From Chryseobacterium sp. FH1 (lineage in GTDB: Bacteria > Bacteroidota > Bacteroidia > Flavobacteriales > Weeksellaceae), in NCBI RefSeq assembly GCF_000735135.1, contig NZ_JPLZ01000006.1, positions 248,001 through 312,000 on the forward strand: DNA of 64,000 bases. The letters run 5' to 3'. Every line of letters starts with the position of its first letter. Within the stretch, counting starts at the first letter, position 1. A model generated the notes under the pieces. It did no database searches and was not told the DNA's origin. It saw only the letters and a program-made list of their open reading frames with translations. This document shows, piece after piece, positions 23,088 through 32,170 of the stretch. The translations under genes were made by a program, and so were the position numbers.

Positions 23088-23954
23088 ATGAAAGTCAATC
23101 ATCTTATTTCCGACATTCTGCGAGGTCCCTGGTTGGTAAATCCAGAGGCTGTTTCGCAATATGAGCAACTTGCCAATAACTATTTGACGGGTAAATTCAA
23201 AGGTGCATCAATCAACAGGACAGAAATTCTTGCGGCCGCCAATTCTTATACTGTTGGCTCCGGAAAATCAAGCGAACCTGAAAAAAGAATTGTTAAAATT
23301 CCGATGCGTGGTATTTTGGCCGCTTACGGTGACGATTGTATGCTTGGCGCAGATGATTATCTGCAGATTTTCCGCGCATACAATAACAACGATTCCGTTG
23401 CGGCGGTCATTCTTGATATCGATGGTCCAGGATCATCAGTATCCGCCATCAATATGATGAAGGAATTTGCATCGGAAAAAAAGAAACCTTTCATTGGGTT
23501 GCTCAATACTGCCTACTCCGGTCATTATTGGTCTGGTTGTTTGATTTGTGACCATCTGATGGCCTACGGAAATATATCTTCTGGTTTTGGCTCTATCGGA
23601 GTTCTTTCGATGGTTGTTGACAATAGAAAAGCAATGGAGAAAGAAGGCTACAGTGTGATGATGATCCGCGCACCACAGTCAACGACCAAAGCACAACAAG
23701 GAAAAGATTTCTACGAAGGCAAAGATGAAGAATTCAGAGCATCGTTGGAGGAAGAAATGAGACCGATGGCAGATGCATTTATCAAGGATATCAAAGCTTT
23801 GAGACCAAAGCTTGACCATTCCGCACCAGGAGTTTTCACCGGATCGACTTTCAATGCAAAAGATGCTTTAAAATATGGTTTGATCGATAGCATCGGAGAC
23901 GAAAAAAAAGCAATCGAGCGCGCAAAAATACTAATAGAACTTTACGAAAATTAA
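23088..23954 (+). CDS. Prohead protease, S49/SppA-like
   Basis: 288 aa. The serine-protease core of the S49 family is visible: LDIDGPGSSVSAINMM near 110, AYSGHYWSG near 143 with the likely nucleophile Ser, and SGFGSIGVLSMVVDN near 170. No signal peptide. Located immediately before the capsid gene, it is expected to process capsid or scaffold during assembly. It opens the head transcription unit. Confidence 0.85.
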   Translation: MKVNHLISDILRGPWLVNPEAVSQYEQLANNYLTGKFKGASINRTEILAAANSYTVGSGKSSEPEKRIVKIPMRGILAAYGDDCMLGADDYLQIFRAYNNNDSVAAVILDIDGPGSSVSAINMMKEFASEKKKPFIGLLNTAYSGHYWSGCLICDHLMAYGNISSGFGSIGVLSMVVDNRKAMEKEGYSVMMIRAPQSTTKAQQGKDFYEGKDEEFRASLEEEMRPMADAFIKDIKALRPKLDHSAPGVFTGSTFNAKDALKYGLIDSIGDEKKAIERAKILIELYEN

Positions 23955-23977
23955 TAACCCTATAACTCAATTTCATT

Positions 23978-26122
23978 ATGAAAAAAACAAAATTCGCTGC
24001 GGTGATGGCGTTCATCTATACCGCACTCGGAATTACAGAACTGCCAAAAGGAGAGTCCGGAGAATTGGCATTTTCTGAAGATCAGGACAAAACATTGCAA
24101 GAGCAATTTGGCGGACAGTACGATATGGCAATCAAGGCGGCCAAAGATGTCTTGGCGGAAGAGTCTGGATTGGATGCTCAGAAAAAGGCGGCTTTGGATG
24201 CTTTGGCTGGAGCTGTCGGAGAAGATCCGGAAAAAACTACTACGGAAACTGTTGTGACTGCTGCAACGGAGAAAATCAAAGAGCAGGAAAAAACCATCGA
24301 AAAACTTGGTGCTCAACCAGAAGCTGACAATGTTATGAACAGAATCATAAAAGGCGCAAAAACGGCTGGCGTTGCTTCTTTTTTGGCGGCAACTACCGCA
24401 ACGCAACTTTTCGGAATGCCAAATGCAGAATTCTCAAGAACTGCTCCGTGGAACGAAAGAGCTTACAATGAACTGACTGGAGAAAAAACAGCAGCCGTAA
24501 CAGATTTCAATGATGTATCTACGGTTACAAAATTGAATGCAGATCTTAAAGAATTCTATACTAAAAATCCGGAAGTTCTTAGAGACCTGAAAAAAAACAC
24601 TTTCGGTCTTCCTGCTTTCTGGCCAAAACGCTTCAATGTTGTAAATGAAATCACAGATGCTGTGATTGATGTTGCTAACGTAACTCAAGGAAGAAAACCA
24701 GATTGGTCTCCGAATCCGGAGTTTATGATCGAAGCAGAAAAAAGAAAGAACTATCCGGTTCAGATTGATATTGAATTCTCAGGATATCAATTGCAACAAT
24801 TTGAGTCTGCTTGGATTAATACATTGTTTGACTTCAACGGATCTTCGCCTTACAAAACATCTTTCGTTGCTTATTTGGTAAAGAAAATTGACGAACAGGC
24901 AAGACTAGAGGACAGGATTTCTTCTATCAATGGCGTGTATGTTTTCAAACCTGCAGGAATCAAATCCAAAGGTTATTTCCTTAACAGACAAAATGGTCTT
25001 AGATATCAACTTTGGAAGTTCAGAGATCTTGACAAAAAGATTATTGCCTTCAAATCTAAGTTAGGACAATTGACGGTTGCAAATGCCTATGACTATTTTG
25101 CAGAATATGCACTTTGGTTGAAAAATGATGTGAGAACTCAGACTGGTTTGAAGATTTATATTTCTCAGCAGATATTAAATGGATATAATGCTGGTTATAA
25201 ATTGGCTAATTCGTTGAACCAGGATTATGACGGAAATAAACTTAACTATATTGATGGTTATTCAAATTTGCAGTTCGTTGTTCTGACAGATCTGGAAGGT
25301 ACAAATGCTTTCTTTATGACAGACGAAAACAATGTTGAGATCTTGGAAAATGTACCAAATGAAAAATCGATCTATAGATTTGAGTATTTGAAAAGAAATA
25401 CTTACATCCATGCAGATTATTATCAGGCGGCAGCATTTGTTTTTGCAGGTTTCAAATTACCGGCAAACTCTCCATTCTTGGGTCAGGCGCAATTCATCTG
25501 GATGAATGATGCTCCATTGTTTTCGAAAGATTTTACGGTACCAATGTATGGAACTGTTCTATCAACGCCTGTTAGTGTTGATTTCAACAGAATCCGCACA
25601 GATATCAATCTATTGTCGGATGTTGTCACTGTCAAAACTTCACTTACTGCTGGACAGATCGTGAAAATTGAAGGTAATACAGGTCAGTTGACCAATTCTA
25701 AAATAATCAAAAAAACTGGCGGAAACGGTGGTAATTTAGATTTGACAGCGGATTTTGATCCTAAATCTGGCGGTAGTTTGACATTAGTTGTTACAGCTGA
25801 TGGTGGTTTGAAAGAGTTGAAAAGAACCACTGCCCCAGATGCTCCATCTGCAAAAGCAATTGACTTCACAGGAACTGCAATCGATTATGTGAATGGAACA
25901 GAATTCATCTACAAAGGAACAGCAGATGCAACCTTGACAGATATTCTTAATGGACAGGAAGGTGCAGAAGTGAAGATTTACGGCCAAGCCACAAATTCTT
26001 TGACTGTCGCCGACGTGGTTGGTAAGATTGACGTAACTGCAAGCTACGATCTGGATGCGCCGGAAAAATTCATCGTACTTAAAAAATTCGATGGAATCTG
26101 GTTCGAGATATCCAGAGGATAA
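23978..26122 (+). CDS. Major capsid protein, probably fused to scaffold and decoration domains
   Basis: 714 aa. The N-terminal 120 residues are charged and helical (KTLQEQFGGQYDMAIKAAKD, KIKEQEKTIEKLG), as expected of a delta/scaffold domain removed by the protease. The central 120-560 is the likely capsid fold. The C-terminus (about 545-714) is a beta-rich Thr/Val/Gly-rich region, possibly a surface decoration domain. Assignment is by position 23 nt after the protease and by composition; no HK97 sequence motif is obvious. Confidence 0.65.
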   Translation: MKKTKFAAVMAFIYTALGITELPKGESGELAFSEDQDKTLQEQFGGQYDMAIKAAKDVLAEESGLDAQKKAALDALAGAVGEDPEKTTTETVVTAATEKIKEQEKTIEKLGAQPEADNVMNRIIKGAKTAGVASFLAATTATQLFGMPNAEFSRTAPWNERAYNELTGEKTAAVTDFNDVSTVTKLNADLKEFYTKNPEVLRDLKKNTFGLPAFWPKRFNVVNEITDAVIDVANVTQGRKPDWSPNPEFMIEAEKRKNYPVQIDIEFSGYQLQQFESAWINTLFDFNGSSPYKTSFVAYLVKKIDEQARLEDRISSINGVYVFKPAGIKSKGYFLNRQNGLRYQLWKFRDLDKKIIAFKSKLGQLTVANAYDYFAEYALWLKNDVRTQTGLKIYISQQILNGYNAGYKLANSLNQDYDGNKLNYIDGYSNLQFVVLTDLEGTNAFFMTDENNVEILENVPNEKSIYRFEYLKRNTYIHADYYQAAAFVFAGFKLPANSPFLGQAQFIWMNDAPLFSKDFTVPMYGTVLSTPVSVDFNRIRTDINLLSDVVTVKTSLTAGQIVKIEGNTGQLTNSKIIKKTGGNGGNLDLTADFDPKSGGSLTLVVTADGGLKELKRTTAPDAPSAKAIDFTGTAIDYVNGTEFIYKGTADATLTDILNGQEGAEVKIYGQATNSLTVADVVGKIDVTASYDLDAPEKFIVLKKFDGIWFEISRG

Positions 26123-26130
26123 AAACAAAT

Positions 26131-26156
26131 AAAGCCGTCAACTCGGCGGTTTTATT
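26131..26156 (+). terminator. Weak hairpin after the capsid gene
   Basis: AAAGCCG (26131-26137) and CGGCGGTTTT (26144-26153) pair imperfectly (4-bp GC core), followed by ATTTTTC. Could attenuate transcription after the highly expressed capsid gene. Confidence 0.4.
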
Positions 26157-26190
26157 TTTCATAAATTTTTAATCTACAAAAACTAATAAT

Positions 26191-27048
26191 ATGTCTTTCG
26201 AATTACCAGTTGGACAACTGAAAAAACCAAAATCGGGAGCAGGCGGTCCTAGCTTTTCAAACAGCAGACCGGTCTATGCCATCCCTGTGGATATGTTTAC
26301 TGAAAACGGATATCCGGCAACTGACGAGAAAAAAGTCAGAATGTTGGAAAATATTGTTCTTCAGGCGGGCGCTGTCCCTTTTGATCTCTATCTTACTTCG
26401 GGTACAAAAGATTACACCGTAGAAGTAGAAGGTGATCAGGATGCAGAATCTTTCAAGAAAAAAGTAGTTGGAAATTTCCCTGGTGACGAAACTGAAGCCA
26501 CGGAATTTGCGGTGAATAATCTTGCAAAAGGTTTTGTCCTAGTTGCCGGCAAATGTAAATCCGGATTAGCGTCAAAAGTGATAGGTGATCTTTGTAATCC
26601 TTTGTATTTGAAACCTAGCTTCCAAGCCAATAATCAGAAAACAGGATTTGTTTTCACATTTGAGCAAACGAATGGTGACGAGCATATGCACAGAGATTAC
26701 TTCGGAACACTTCCAACAGAAGAAACCGTATCTCCAGTATTTCCACCAACTGCCATTCAGGTTTTAGCCTCTGACTACAATGTCGTAAAAGTTGCTGTGG
26801 GTACTGCGTCCACAGTTATCGCCTTTACAAGTGTAACCAAAGATGCTGATGCTGTTTTTACAGTTGTTGGACAAGATGTAGACTCTACCAAAGCAGGCAC
26901 ACTTTCCTCTACAACAGATTTTGTTGGAAACATCATCGTTTTGCTGAAAAATGGCGTGAGCTGGAAATCTTTGGCTGGAGCTTCTATTTCCTTCAAGGTT
27001 TTCAAAAACGGAACAAAAACCTTCTTGATAGAAACCAATAGAAAATAG
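26191..27048 (+). CDS. Phage structural protein (285 aa), possible tail tube or decoration protein
   Basis: Starts MSFELPVGQLKKPKSGAGG. The C-terminal 100 residues are Thr/Val-rich strands (AVFTVVGQDVDSTKAGTLSS), an Ig-like pattern. Lies between capsid and connector genes and ends before a terminator/promoter hairpin. High expression and a structural role are inferred. No family recognised. Confidence 0.55.
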   Translation: MSFELPVGQLKKPKSGAGGPSFSNSRPVYAIPVDMFTENGYPATDEKKVRMLENIVLQAGAVPFDLYLTSGTKDYTVEVEGDQDAESFKKKVVGNFPGDETEATEFAVNNLAKGFVLVAGKCKSGLASKVIGDLCNPLYLKPSFQANNQKTGFVFTFEQTNGDEHMHRDYFGTLPTEETVSPVFPPTAIQVLASDYNVVKVAVGTASTVIAFTSVTKDADAVFTVVGQDVDSTKAGTLSSTTDFVGNIIVLLKNGVSWKSLAGASISFKVFKNGTKTFLIETNRK

Positions 27049-27073
27049 TTTTTCTTATTTAAGTTGTTATATG

Positions 27074-27104
27074 AATGCGTCACACTTTTTTGGTGTGACG
27101 CATT
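27074..27104. terminator. Hairpin that contains late promoter 3
   Basis: AATGCGTCACAC (27074-27085) and GTGTGACGCATT (27093-27104) are perfect 12-bp arms around TTTTTTG. Followed by TTAATTT, it can end the structural-gene transcript. The left arm is also the TGCGTCACAC promoter block, and the right arm carries its reverse complement. Confidence 0.65.
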
Positions 27105-27113
27105 TTAATTTCG
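27076..27113 (+). promoter_or_regulatory. Phage late promoter 3 (TGCGTCACAC - N20 - TAATTTCG)
   Basis: TGCGTCACAC at 27076-27085, 20-nt spacer, TAATTTCG at 27106-27113 (one mismatch to TAnnTTTG). The ATG of the next gene is 4 nt further, so the transcript may be leaderless. Confidence 0.65.
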
Positions 27114-27117
27114 CACT

Positions 27118-27405
27118 ATGGCGAAGACAATTAGCACTTTGAAAGCAATCAGTATTATGAGACAGTTGTCCCGTGATAAAGTGCCATTCAATATTTCCTT
27201 TTGTTCACTTAATGAAAGTGACGGAATATCAGAAGGTTTGAAGTCGGAAACTAAAGTAATATTGATGCAGGGTTATCGCAGAAATCAATCCGAAAAACAC
27301 GAAGTACTGATCAGTTTTCTCCGCACCGAAAGCAATGAAAGAAGACAATTCTATCTGCCATTACTGATGGAATTTAACGGAATAAAAATCAAAAATGACA
27401 GATAA
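27118..27405 (+). CDS. Small phage protein (95 aa) before portal
   Basis: MAKTISTLKAISIMRQLSRD ... beta-rich, ending NGIKIKNDR. Overlaps the portal-like gene by 11 nt. Conserved position suggests a head or connector accessory protein. Function unknown. Confidence 0.6.
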   Translation: MAKTISTLKAISIMRQLSRDKVPFNISFCSLNESDGISEGLKSETKVILMQGYRRNQSEKHEVLISFLRTESNERRQFYLPLLMEFNGIKIKNDR

Positions 27406-28786
27406 TTTAACAATAGAACGATATGGTCAGGATGCTGTGGTCTCTACACCTGTGGCGGTTTTTTCCTACGAGGTAGAAAAGAATGTTGTCGATCCACGTG
27501 ACACCAATTTTACACCGCGTCAGGATTCTCCATATTTATATTCTGAGGCTTTTCAATTTTCTGATAACTTGCAGATATTGCCGTACGGTGACAGAAATGA
27601 TATGCCGACTTTGCTTCGAGATGTTGTTTCTGCAAATCCTAATATTCTGGGAGTTTTCGAAAAAAAGCAAGGTTTGCTCTGGGGCGGAGGTCCATTGCTT
27701 TACAAAGAACAATTTGTAAAAGTTGATAACAAAAGTGTCCGCGTTAGAGAATGGCAGGAAAACAAACAGATTCAGGATTGGTTGGATTCTTGGGATTACC
27801 TTGATTATTTGCTGGCGACCATCACAGATTTTAATTTTATCCAGGGTTCTTTTTCAAAATTTAGAAGAGAAAACAGCATCAATTCATCCGGAAAGAAATT
27901 CATTCATTCATTAGAACATCTCAATCCGGCTTGGACAAGATTGGCAAAAAAGGTCAATGTCCAGAAACCGACACACGCCATTTTTACAGAGTTTTGGCAA
28001 AATCAGAATGCTTTGGATTATCAGATCTATGATCTTTTCAATATGTCAGATCCTTTTGCAAAACCAAATAGTGTGATGTTCAGCAGAACGATGACTTTCG
28101 CGACTGATTTTTACGCGATCCCAACAATTTACGGAGCTTTGGAATGGATTAGAAGATCGACCGCAATTCCATTGATATTAAAAGCGCTTTCCAAAAATTC
28201 CATCAATGCAAAATATCACGTGACTTCTCCAGCCAAATTCTGGGATGACAAAAGAAAACAGTTGGAAGAAAAAGCAGAAGCCGAAGGAAAAGATTATGAT
28301 GAGAGAGATTTAATTGCCTACGAACGTGAATTGTTCAAAACGATTATGAGTACTCTATCCAGTGATGATAATGTTGGAAAGATCTGGCATACAAAGAATC
28401 TTTTGATAGTTGACGGAATGAACATCCTTGAGCAAGGCTGGTCCATCAAACCAATCGACCAGAATATCAAAGATTTTGTTGCCACTCAGATTAGTATTGG
28501 AAACAAAGCAGATTCCGCAGTTTCCGCCGCATTGGGAATTCATAAGTCCATTGCCGGAATATCATCGGAAGGAAGCGCAGACAGCGGTTCAGAACAACTT
28601 TACGCTTATCTGATGTACAAGCTTATCGGTGTCGATATTCCAGAATACATCGTAACTAAAGCAATCAATGCGGCGATAAAAGCCAACTTTCCAAACATAG
28701 ATCTCAAACTTGGATTCTACCACGAGGAAGCGCAACGCCAGGAAGACCAAAGTTCTAAAGACCGTGTAAAAAACAACGTAGCATAA
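27395..28786 (+). CDS. Probable portal protein
   Basis: 463 aa. Layout fits phage portals: an extended N-terminus, LPYGDRNDMPTLLRDVV and NILGVFEKKQGLLWGGGPL, a central alpha/beta clip region, KIWHTKNLLIVDGMN, and a helical C-terminus (FVATQISIGNKADSAVSAAL, EEAQRQEDQSSKDR). Size is right for a siphovirus portal. Assignment is by pattern and place after the capsid, no certain family motif. Coupled to the next gene by a 1-nt overlap. Confidence 0.65.
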   Translation: MTDNLTIERYGQDAVVSTPVAVFSYEVEKNVVDPRDTNFTPRQDSPYLYSEAFQFSDNLQILPYGDRNDMPTLLRDVVSANPNILGVFEKKQGLLWGGGPLLYKEQFVKVDNKSVRVREWQENKQIQDWLDSWDYLDYLLATITDFNFIQGSFSKFRRENSINSSGKKFIHSLEHLNPAWTRLAKKVNVQKPTHAIFTEFWQNQNALDYQIYDLFNMSDPFAKPNSVMFSRTMTFATDFYAIPTIYGALEWIRRSTAIPLILKALSKNSINAKYHVTSPAKFWDDKRKQLEEKAEAEGKDYDERDLIAYERELFKTIMSTLSSDDNVGKIWHTKNLLIVDGMNILEQGWSIKPIDQNIKDFVATQISIGNKADSAVSAALGIHKSIAGISSEGSADSGSEQLYAYLMYKLIGVDIPEYIVTKAINAAIKANFPNIDLKLGFYHEEAQRQEDQSSKDRVKNNVA

Positions 28787-29742
28787 TGAAATTACTATTT
28801 GATAAAAGTGACGAAAGTGGTGCGGAGTTGCACGATATCCTTGGATTTGTAGATGCTGGTTTTTCGATGACTCAGATTCTTCCGTACATCCGGAAATCTA
28901 CAAGAGAACTCATCAAGTGGATTGGCGAAAACAATTACGAGAAAGCGATTGAACTGTATGAAAATGGAGATTCGGAAGATGAATTTCTAATTTTTGTCAG
29001 ATATGCAATTTCCTTAGGCGCTTTCCGTGAGTTTATGCCACTCAGTGATATTTCCTTCACAACATCCGGACGACAGTTCCGTGCAGATGACCATATGAAA
29101 GCACCTTGGGAATGGCAGATTGATAAATCGGATGAAGCTTTGGAAAGGTCTTATTACGCATCCTTGGATGAAGTGATTTGCCACATCATAGAAAATTATG
29201 AAGAGCCTTTGCTGATAGAAATTTCGGAAGAGGAAGGTTCTGCAGAAGCCGAAGAAATCAAATTCGATTTACCGCCAAGAATCAAGACCATCAAAGAATT
29301 GTGTGTGAGCAGTCTGGATGTTTTCCAGGATTCGGTGAAGATCAATGATTCCTATTTGTTGTTTTTCAATCTGGTTCCATCTCTTAAGCTGGCGGAAAAT
29401 CAATTACTGAAGACCAGAACCGGTGCAAAATTCGAGGAATACAAAGAAAACACACAATCACATATCCGAGAACTGATGCAGACGATTTGCGTCTATTTCG
29501 CAATGGCTGACGGCTTGAAAAAGAATTCAGTACAACTGTTCCCGAAATCAGTTTTCCAGGAAAATAAAAATGGAAGAAACTCTGCGAAACGATTGGATAT
29601 AGAAGCAACGGTTCTTTACTACAACGAGCAAAACAAAATTTTGCTTGCTGATCTGGAAAAGGCCGTCGCAAAAGATAAAAATAGACCCATCACCGGAAGC
29701 CTTATCAACTTTGGTTGTGATGATGCTTTTGTAACAATGTAA
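28786..29742 (+). CDS. Head-tail connector-region protein (318 aa), DUF6712-like
   Basis: Mostly helical, ending in a short beta segment. Contains LTTSGRQFRADDHMKAPWEW-like stretch (FTTSGRQFRADDHMKAPWEW) and a long helix before YFAMADGLKK. The pattern resembles the DUF6712 proteins of Bacteroidota phages that lie after the portal; this match is tentative. Role in head completion is inferred from context. Confidence 0.5.
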   Translation: MKLLFDKSDESGAELHDILGFVDAGFSMTQILPYIRKSTRELIKWIGENNYEKAIELYENGDSEDEFLIFVRYAISLGAFREFMPLSDISFTTSGRQFRADDHMKAPWEWQIDKSDEALERSYYASLDEVICHIIENYEEPLLIEISEEEGSAEAEEIKFDLPPRIKTIKELCVSSLDVFQDSVKINDSYLLFFNLVPSLKLAENQLLKTRTGAKFEEYKENTQSHIRELMQTICVYFAMADGLKKNSVQLFPKSVFQENKNGRNSAKRLDIEATVLYYNEQNKILLADLEKAVAKDKNRPITGSLINFGCDDAFVTM

Positions 29743-29752
29743 AAAAAAGTAA

Positions 29753-30109
29753 ATGGAAGTAACAGAATTAAGAATCGGAAACAATGTTTTGCACAATGGG
29801 AAAATTAAAACTATAAATGCAATTGAAAAGTTCGCGGTGAATTTTGAAAAAGAAGATCCCGAATTAACATTAAATTACTCAGATGAAATTGAGCCTATTT
29901 TAATTTCTGAGGAATGGCTTTTAAAATTTGGATTTATGAGGTTACCTTGGGGTTTGGTTAAAGGCTCTCTTTTATTCAAAGACCAAAACCACGAGTGTAA
30001 AGTCCTTACATTGGAAGTGGGTAATGGATTCAGGACGACGGTCACTTACATTCATCAGCTTCAAAATCTTTATTTCACTTTAGCAGGAGAAGAATTATGC
30101 ACTCAATAG
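29753..30109 (+). CDS. ELRIGN-type Bacteroidota protein (118 aa)
   Basis: Begins MEVTELRIGNNVLHNGKI, with ISEEWLLKFGF and a final YIHQLQNLYFTLAGEEL. This N-terminal ELRIGN and EWLLKFGF pattern belongs to a small-protein family common in Bacteroidota prophages and conjugative elements. No function is known to me. Overlaps the next gene by 13 nt. Confidence 0.65.
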   Translation: MEVTELRIGNNVLHNGKIKTINAIEKFAVNFEKEDPELTLNYSDEIEPILISEEWLLKFGFMRLPWGLVKGSLLFKDQNHECKVLTLEVGNGFRTTVTYIHQLQNLYFTLAGEELCTQ

Positions 30110-30966
30110 AAGTCAAAGAACTTAACAAAAGATTCTGGATTCCGGAGAATCTTGCAGAATGCAAACGCAAGCAATACCTTGATATGTCCAAACTGGTTTT
30201 GATGTATCAGATGGCGGAGATTTCCAAGGAGCAATTCAGAGTTTTGGCACTGTACAATCTGATGAATATGGTGTATTCGGAAAGTGAGTTGCCAAATGTC
30301 CAGGAAGAAAAATGGCAGAACATCTATATCTGTTCAGAACTCATCGATTCATTTTTCCACGTGGATGATGCTGGTGTGATGCATCTGGTTCAGGATTACA
30401 TACACAATCCCGTGAAAGTTGTCAGCTACAAGGCAATGACTTTTAAAGGACCAAAAGACGGTTTTCAGGATATCACCTGGAAGCAGTTGGTGGATGGTTT
30501 TGGCGAGGTAGATGCTTTTTTGCAGGATGGCAAAGTGGAAAGATTGGTAAGGCTTTTCGCGATGTTTTATTTGTCACCGAGATCTCAGTACGGAAAGTTC
30601 GATATGGACAGAAGATTGAAATTCTTTGATCAATTGGATATCCGCTATGTATATTCATTTTATCTGCTTTTCCTGTCATTTAGAAAATTCCTGCGGGAAC
30701 AATCTGTGATAAAGATTGACGGCCGTGAGATAGATTTCACAATCCTTTTCGATGGTTCTGCCAACACAGGCGAGGAAGTATCGATTGATCTTCCGGAATT
30801 AGGTTTCCGATCCACCAGTTTCCAATTGGCAGAAAGCGGTGTTTTTGGTCCCAAAGAAATGCTGGACCAGACCAACGCCTGGGATGTCCTGACAAATATC
30901 TACGATATGGTCGTTCGAAACAAAAAGAAAGAAGCGGAAATGGAAGCTCAAAAAAATAAGAAATAA
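30097..30966 (+). CDS. Phage tail-region protein (289 aa), unknown
   Basis: Helical with several aromatic-rich segments (YVYSFYLLFLSFRKFLREQS at about 188-207) and a basic coiled C-terminus (RNKKKEAEMEAQKNKK). It lies between connector and tail-completion type genes, where tail-assembly chaperones are often found; the length and helical nature would allow this, but there is no evidence of a frameshift product. Function unknown. Confidence 0.5.
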   Translation: MHSIEVKELNKRFWIPENLAECKRKQYLDMSKLVLMYQMAEISKEQFRVLALYNLMNMVYSESELPNVQEEKWQNIYICSELIDSFFHVDDAGVMHLVQDYIHNPVKVVSYKAMTFKGPKDGFQDITWKQLVDGFGEVDAFLQDGKVERLVRLFAMFYLSPRSQYGKFDMDRRLKFFDQLDIRYVYSFYLLFLSFRKFLREQSVIKIDGREIDFTILFDGSANTGEEVSIDLPELGFRSTSFQLAESGVFGPKEMLDQTNAWDVLTNIYDMVVRNKKKEAEMEAQKNKK

Positions 30967-31424
30967 TGATATCACTACAGCAACTCCGAGAAGCTCTTGC
31001 CGAAATAAAATCACAGATTCCACAAATCAATAGGATTGAGAGAGTAGGGACGGATGATCAGTTTGTGAGTAGTCTCAAAGATCACAAAATCACGGACAAT
31101 GCATTGCTTGTTTCCGTGACACCATCATATCAAAGTTTCGGCAATGAAGGATTCCAGGGATATTATTCTTACCTGCAGTTTTTTATCCTTAATAAAATTG
31201 ATTATAAAAAGCAGAAAGCCGTTGACGAGCAGGAAAAACTACAACCGATTGTCTTGGATTTTGTGGAAAAACTCAGCGAATATTCTGACGGGGAATGCGA
31301 GATTTTTGGCGAGATAGATTTTGAAAATTACAAGCTGATGCCTATTACCAATATTGCAGAATGTTGTGGCTGGGAAATCCAGTTGGAAGACAAATCAAAC
31401 TCAGGAATCAATGGACTTACTTAA
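30966..31424 (+). CDS. Probable tail completion protein (152 aa)
   Basis: Size and alternating alpha/beta pattern (MISLQQLREALAEIKSQIP, NALLVSVTPSYQSFG, YLQFFILNKI) resemble tail-terminator proteins. Starts 1 nt before the end of the previous gene and overlaps the next by 14 nt. Assignment is contextual. Confidence 0.5.
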   Translation: MISLQQLREALAEIKSQIPQINRIERVGTDDQFVSSLKDHKITDNALLVSVTPSYQSFGNEGFQGYYSYLQFFILNKIDYKKQKAVDEQEKLQPIVLDFVEKLSEYSDGECEIFGEIDFENYKLMPITNIAECCGWEIQLEDKSNSGINGLT

Positions 31425-31788
31425 ACAACGGGAAAATGAAGGGATTGCCATCTTTCGAGCCTTTGCCGAGCGCACGCTTAAACAGCACGCCCAACAGATC
31501 AAAGATCATCAGGATGCGGTTCTTTCCGGCTTTTCCGATTCAGTTTGGAATGGTGTTCAGATCCAATCGAGTGATGTGAGTATTGACATGAAGTTGCCCA
31601 AGGCGCTCAGGTTCATAGATATGAAGACACGTTTCAAAAAATCTACCAACGAAACAATCCAGAAAAAGCATTACGATGTGTACAACCGGATCATCATGGG
31701 GAATTATCACGGCATTCTGATGGATCTCACTTATGGAATGACGGAGGCTGTGGTCGCTGAGATGAAGAAAAATTTTAGATTGAAATAA
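31411..31788 (+). CDS. Phage tail-region protein (125 aa)
   Basis: Start at MDLLKQRENEGIAIFRAFAE; a longer frame from 31354 lies within the previous gene. Helical N-terminus, then DMKLPKALRFIDMKTR. The final GMTEAVVAEMKKNFRLK is amphipathic. Small head-tail joining proteins are similar in size, but no motif is clear. A weak hairpin (31786-31812) follows. Confidence 0.5.
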   Translation: MDLLKQRENEGIAIFRAFAERTLKQHAQQIKDHQDAVLSGFSDSVWNGVQIQSSDVSIDMKLPKALRFIDMKTRFKKSTNETIQKKHYDVYNRIIMGNYHGILMDLTYGMTEAVVAEMKKNFRLK

Positions 31789-31830
31789 AGCCTGATGAAT
31801 TCAGACTTTTATATTAGAGGATAAAAAAAA

Positions 31831-31884
31831 GGAACAAATTTGTTCCAAAATATTTGCATAGGAACAAAATCGTTCCTATATTTG
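31831..31884 (+). promoter_or_regulatory. hicAB promoter with two palindromic operators
   Basis: GGAACAAATTTGTTCC at 31831-31846 is a perfect 16-bp palindrome; a second related site, AGGAACAAAATCGTTCCT, lies at 31860-31877. TTG at 31854-31856, a 20-nt spacer and TATATTTG at 31877-31884 make a standard Bacteroidota promoter, and operator 2 fills the spacer, so a bound HicB would block it. Confidence 0.8.
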
Positions 31885-31923
31885 TATTGTCGTTAGGGAA
31901 GACGATCTTTAAATTCAACGTTT

Positions 31924-32109
31924 ATGAAAATTTCAGAATTACTCAAGGTCCTAAAAAAGGACAGTTGGTATCTGCATAAGAATGGCTCCCGTCATGATCT
32001 ATACAGACACCCAACAAAACCAGGGCAAATTGCTGTTCCAAGACATAGTTCGCAAGAAATTGCAAAAGGTACTGAACAGCAAATTTTGAAAGATGCGGGG
32101 CTTAAATAG
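31924..32109 (+). CDS. hicA: Toxin HicA
   Basis: 61 aa, typical HicA size. Reads MKISELLKVLKKDSWYLHKN, then GSRHDLYRHPTK and VPRHSSQEIAKGTEQQIL. The GS.H core carries the conserved His of this mRNA interferase family (double-stranded-RNA-binding fold). Preceded by an operator-controlled promoter and followed 61 nt later by HicB, forming a toxin-antitoxin pair inside the late operon. Confidence 0.88.
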   Translation: MKISELLKVLKKDSWYLHKNGSRHDLYRHPTKPGQIAVPRHSSQEIAKGTEQQILKDAGLK

Positions 32110-32170
32110 CCCTCCATCTTTTTTTCAAAAAAATCCTTAATAAATTTAACTAGACAAATAAAAACAAAGT

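Noticed and set aside
24434-24688. Minus-strand ORFs across the capsid gene (also 23960-24406)
   Set aside because: Cys/Ser/Phe-rich shadows of the capsid coding sequence.
30097-30966. Tail-assembly chaperone frameshift
   Set aside because: No slippery sequence with an overlapping extension frame is evident; the overlap with neighbours is of the ordinary coupling type.
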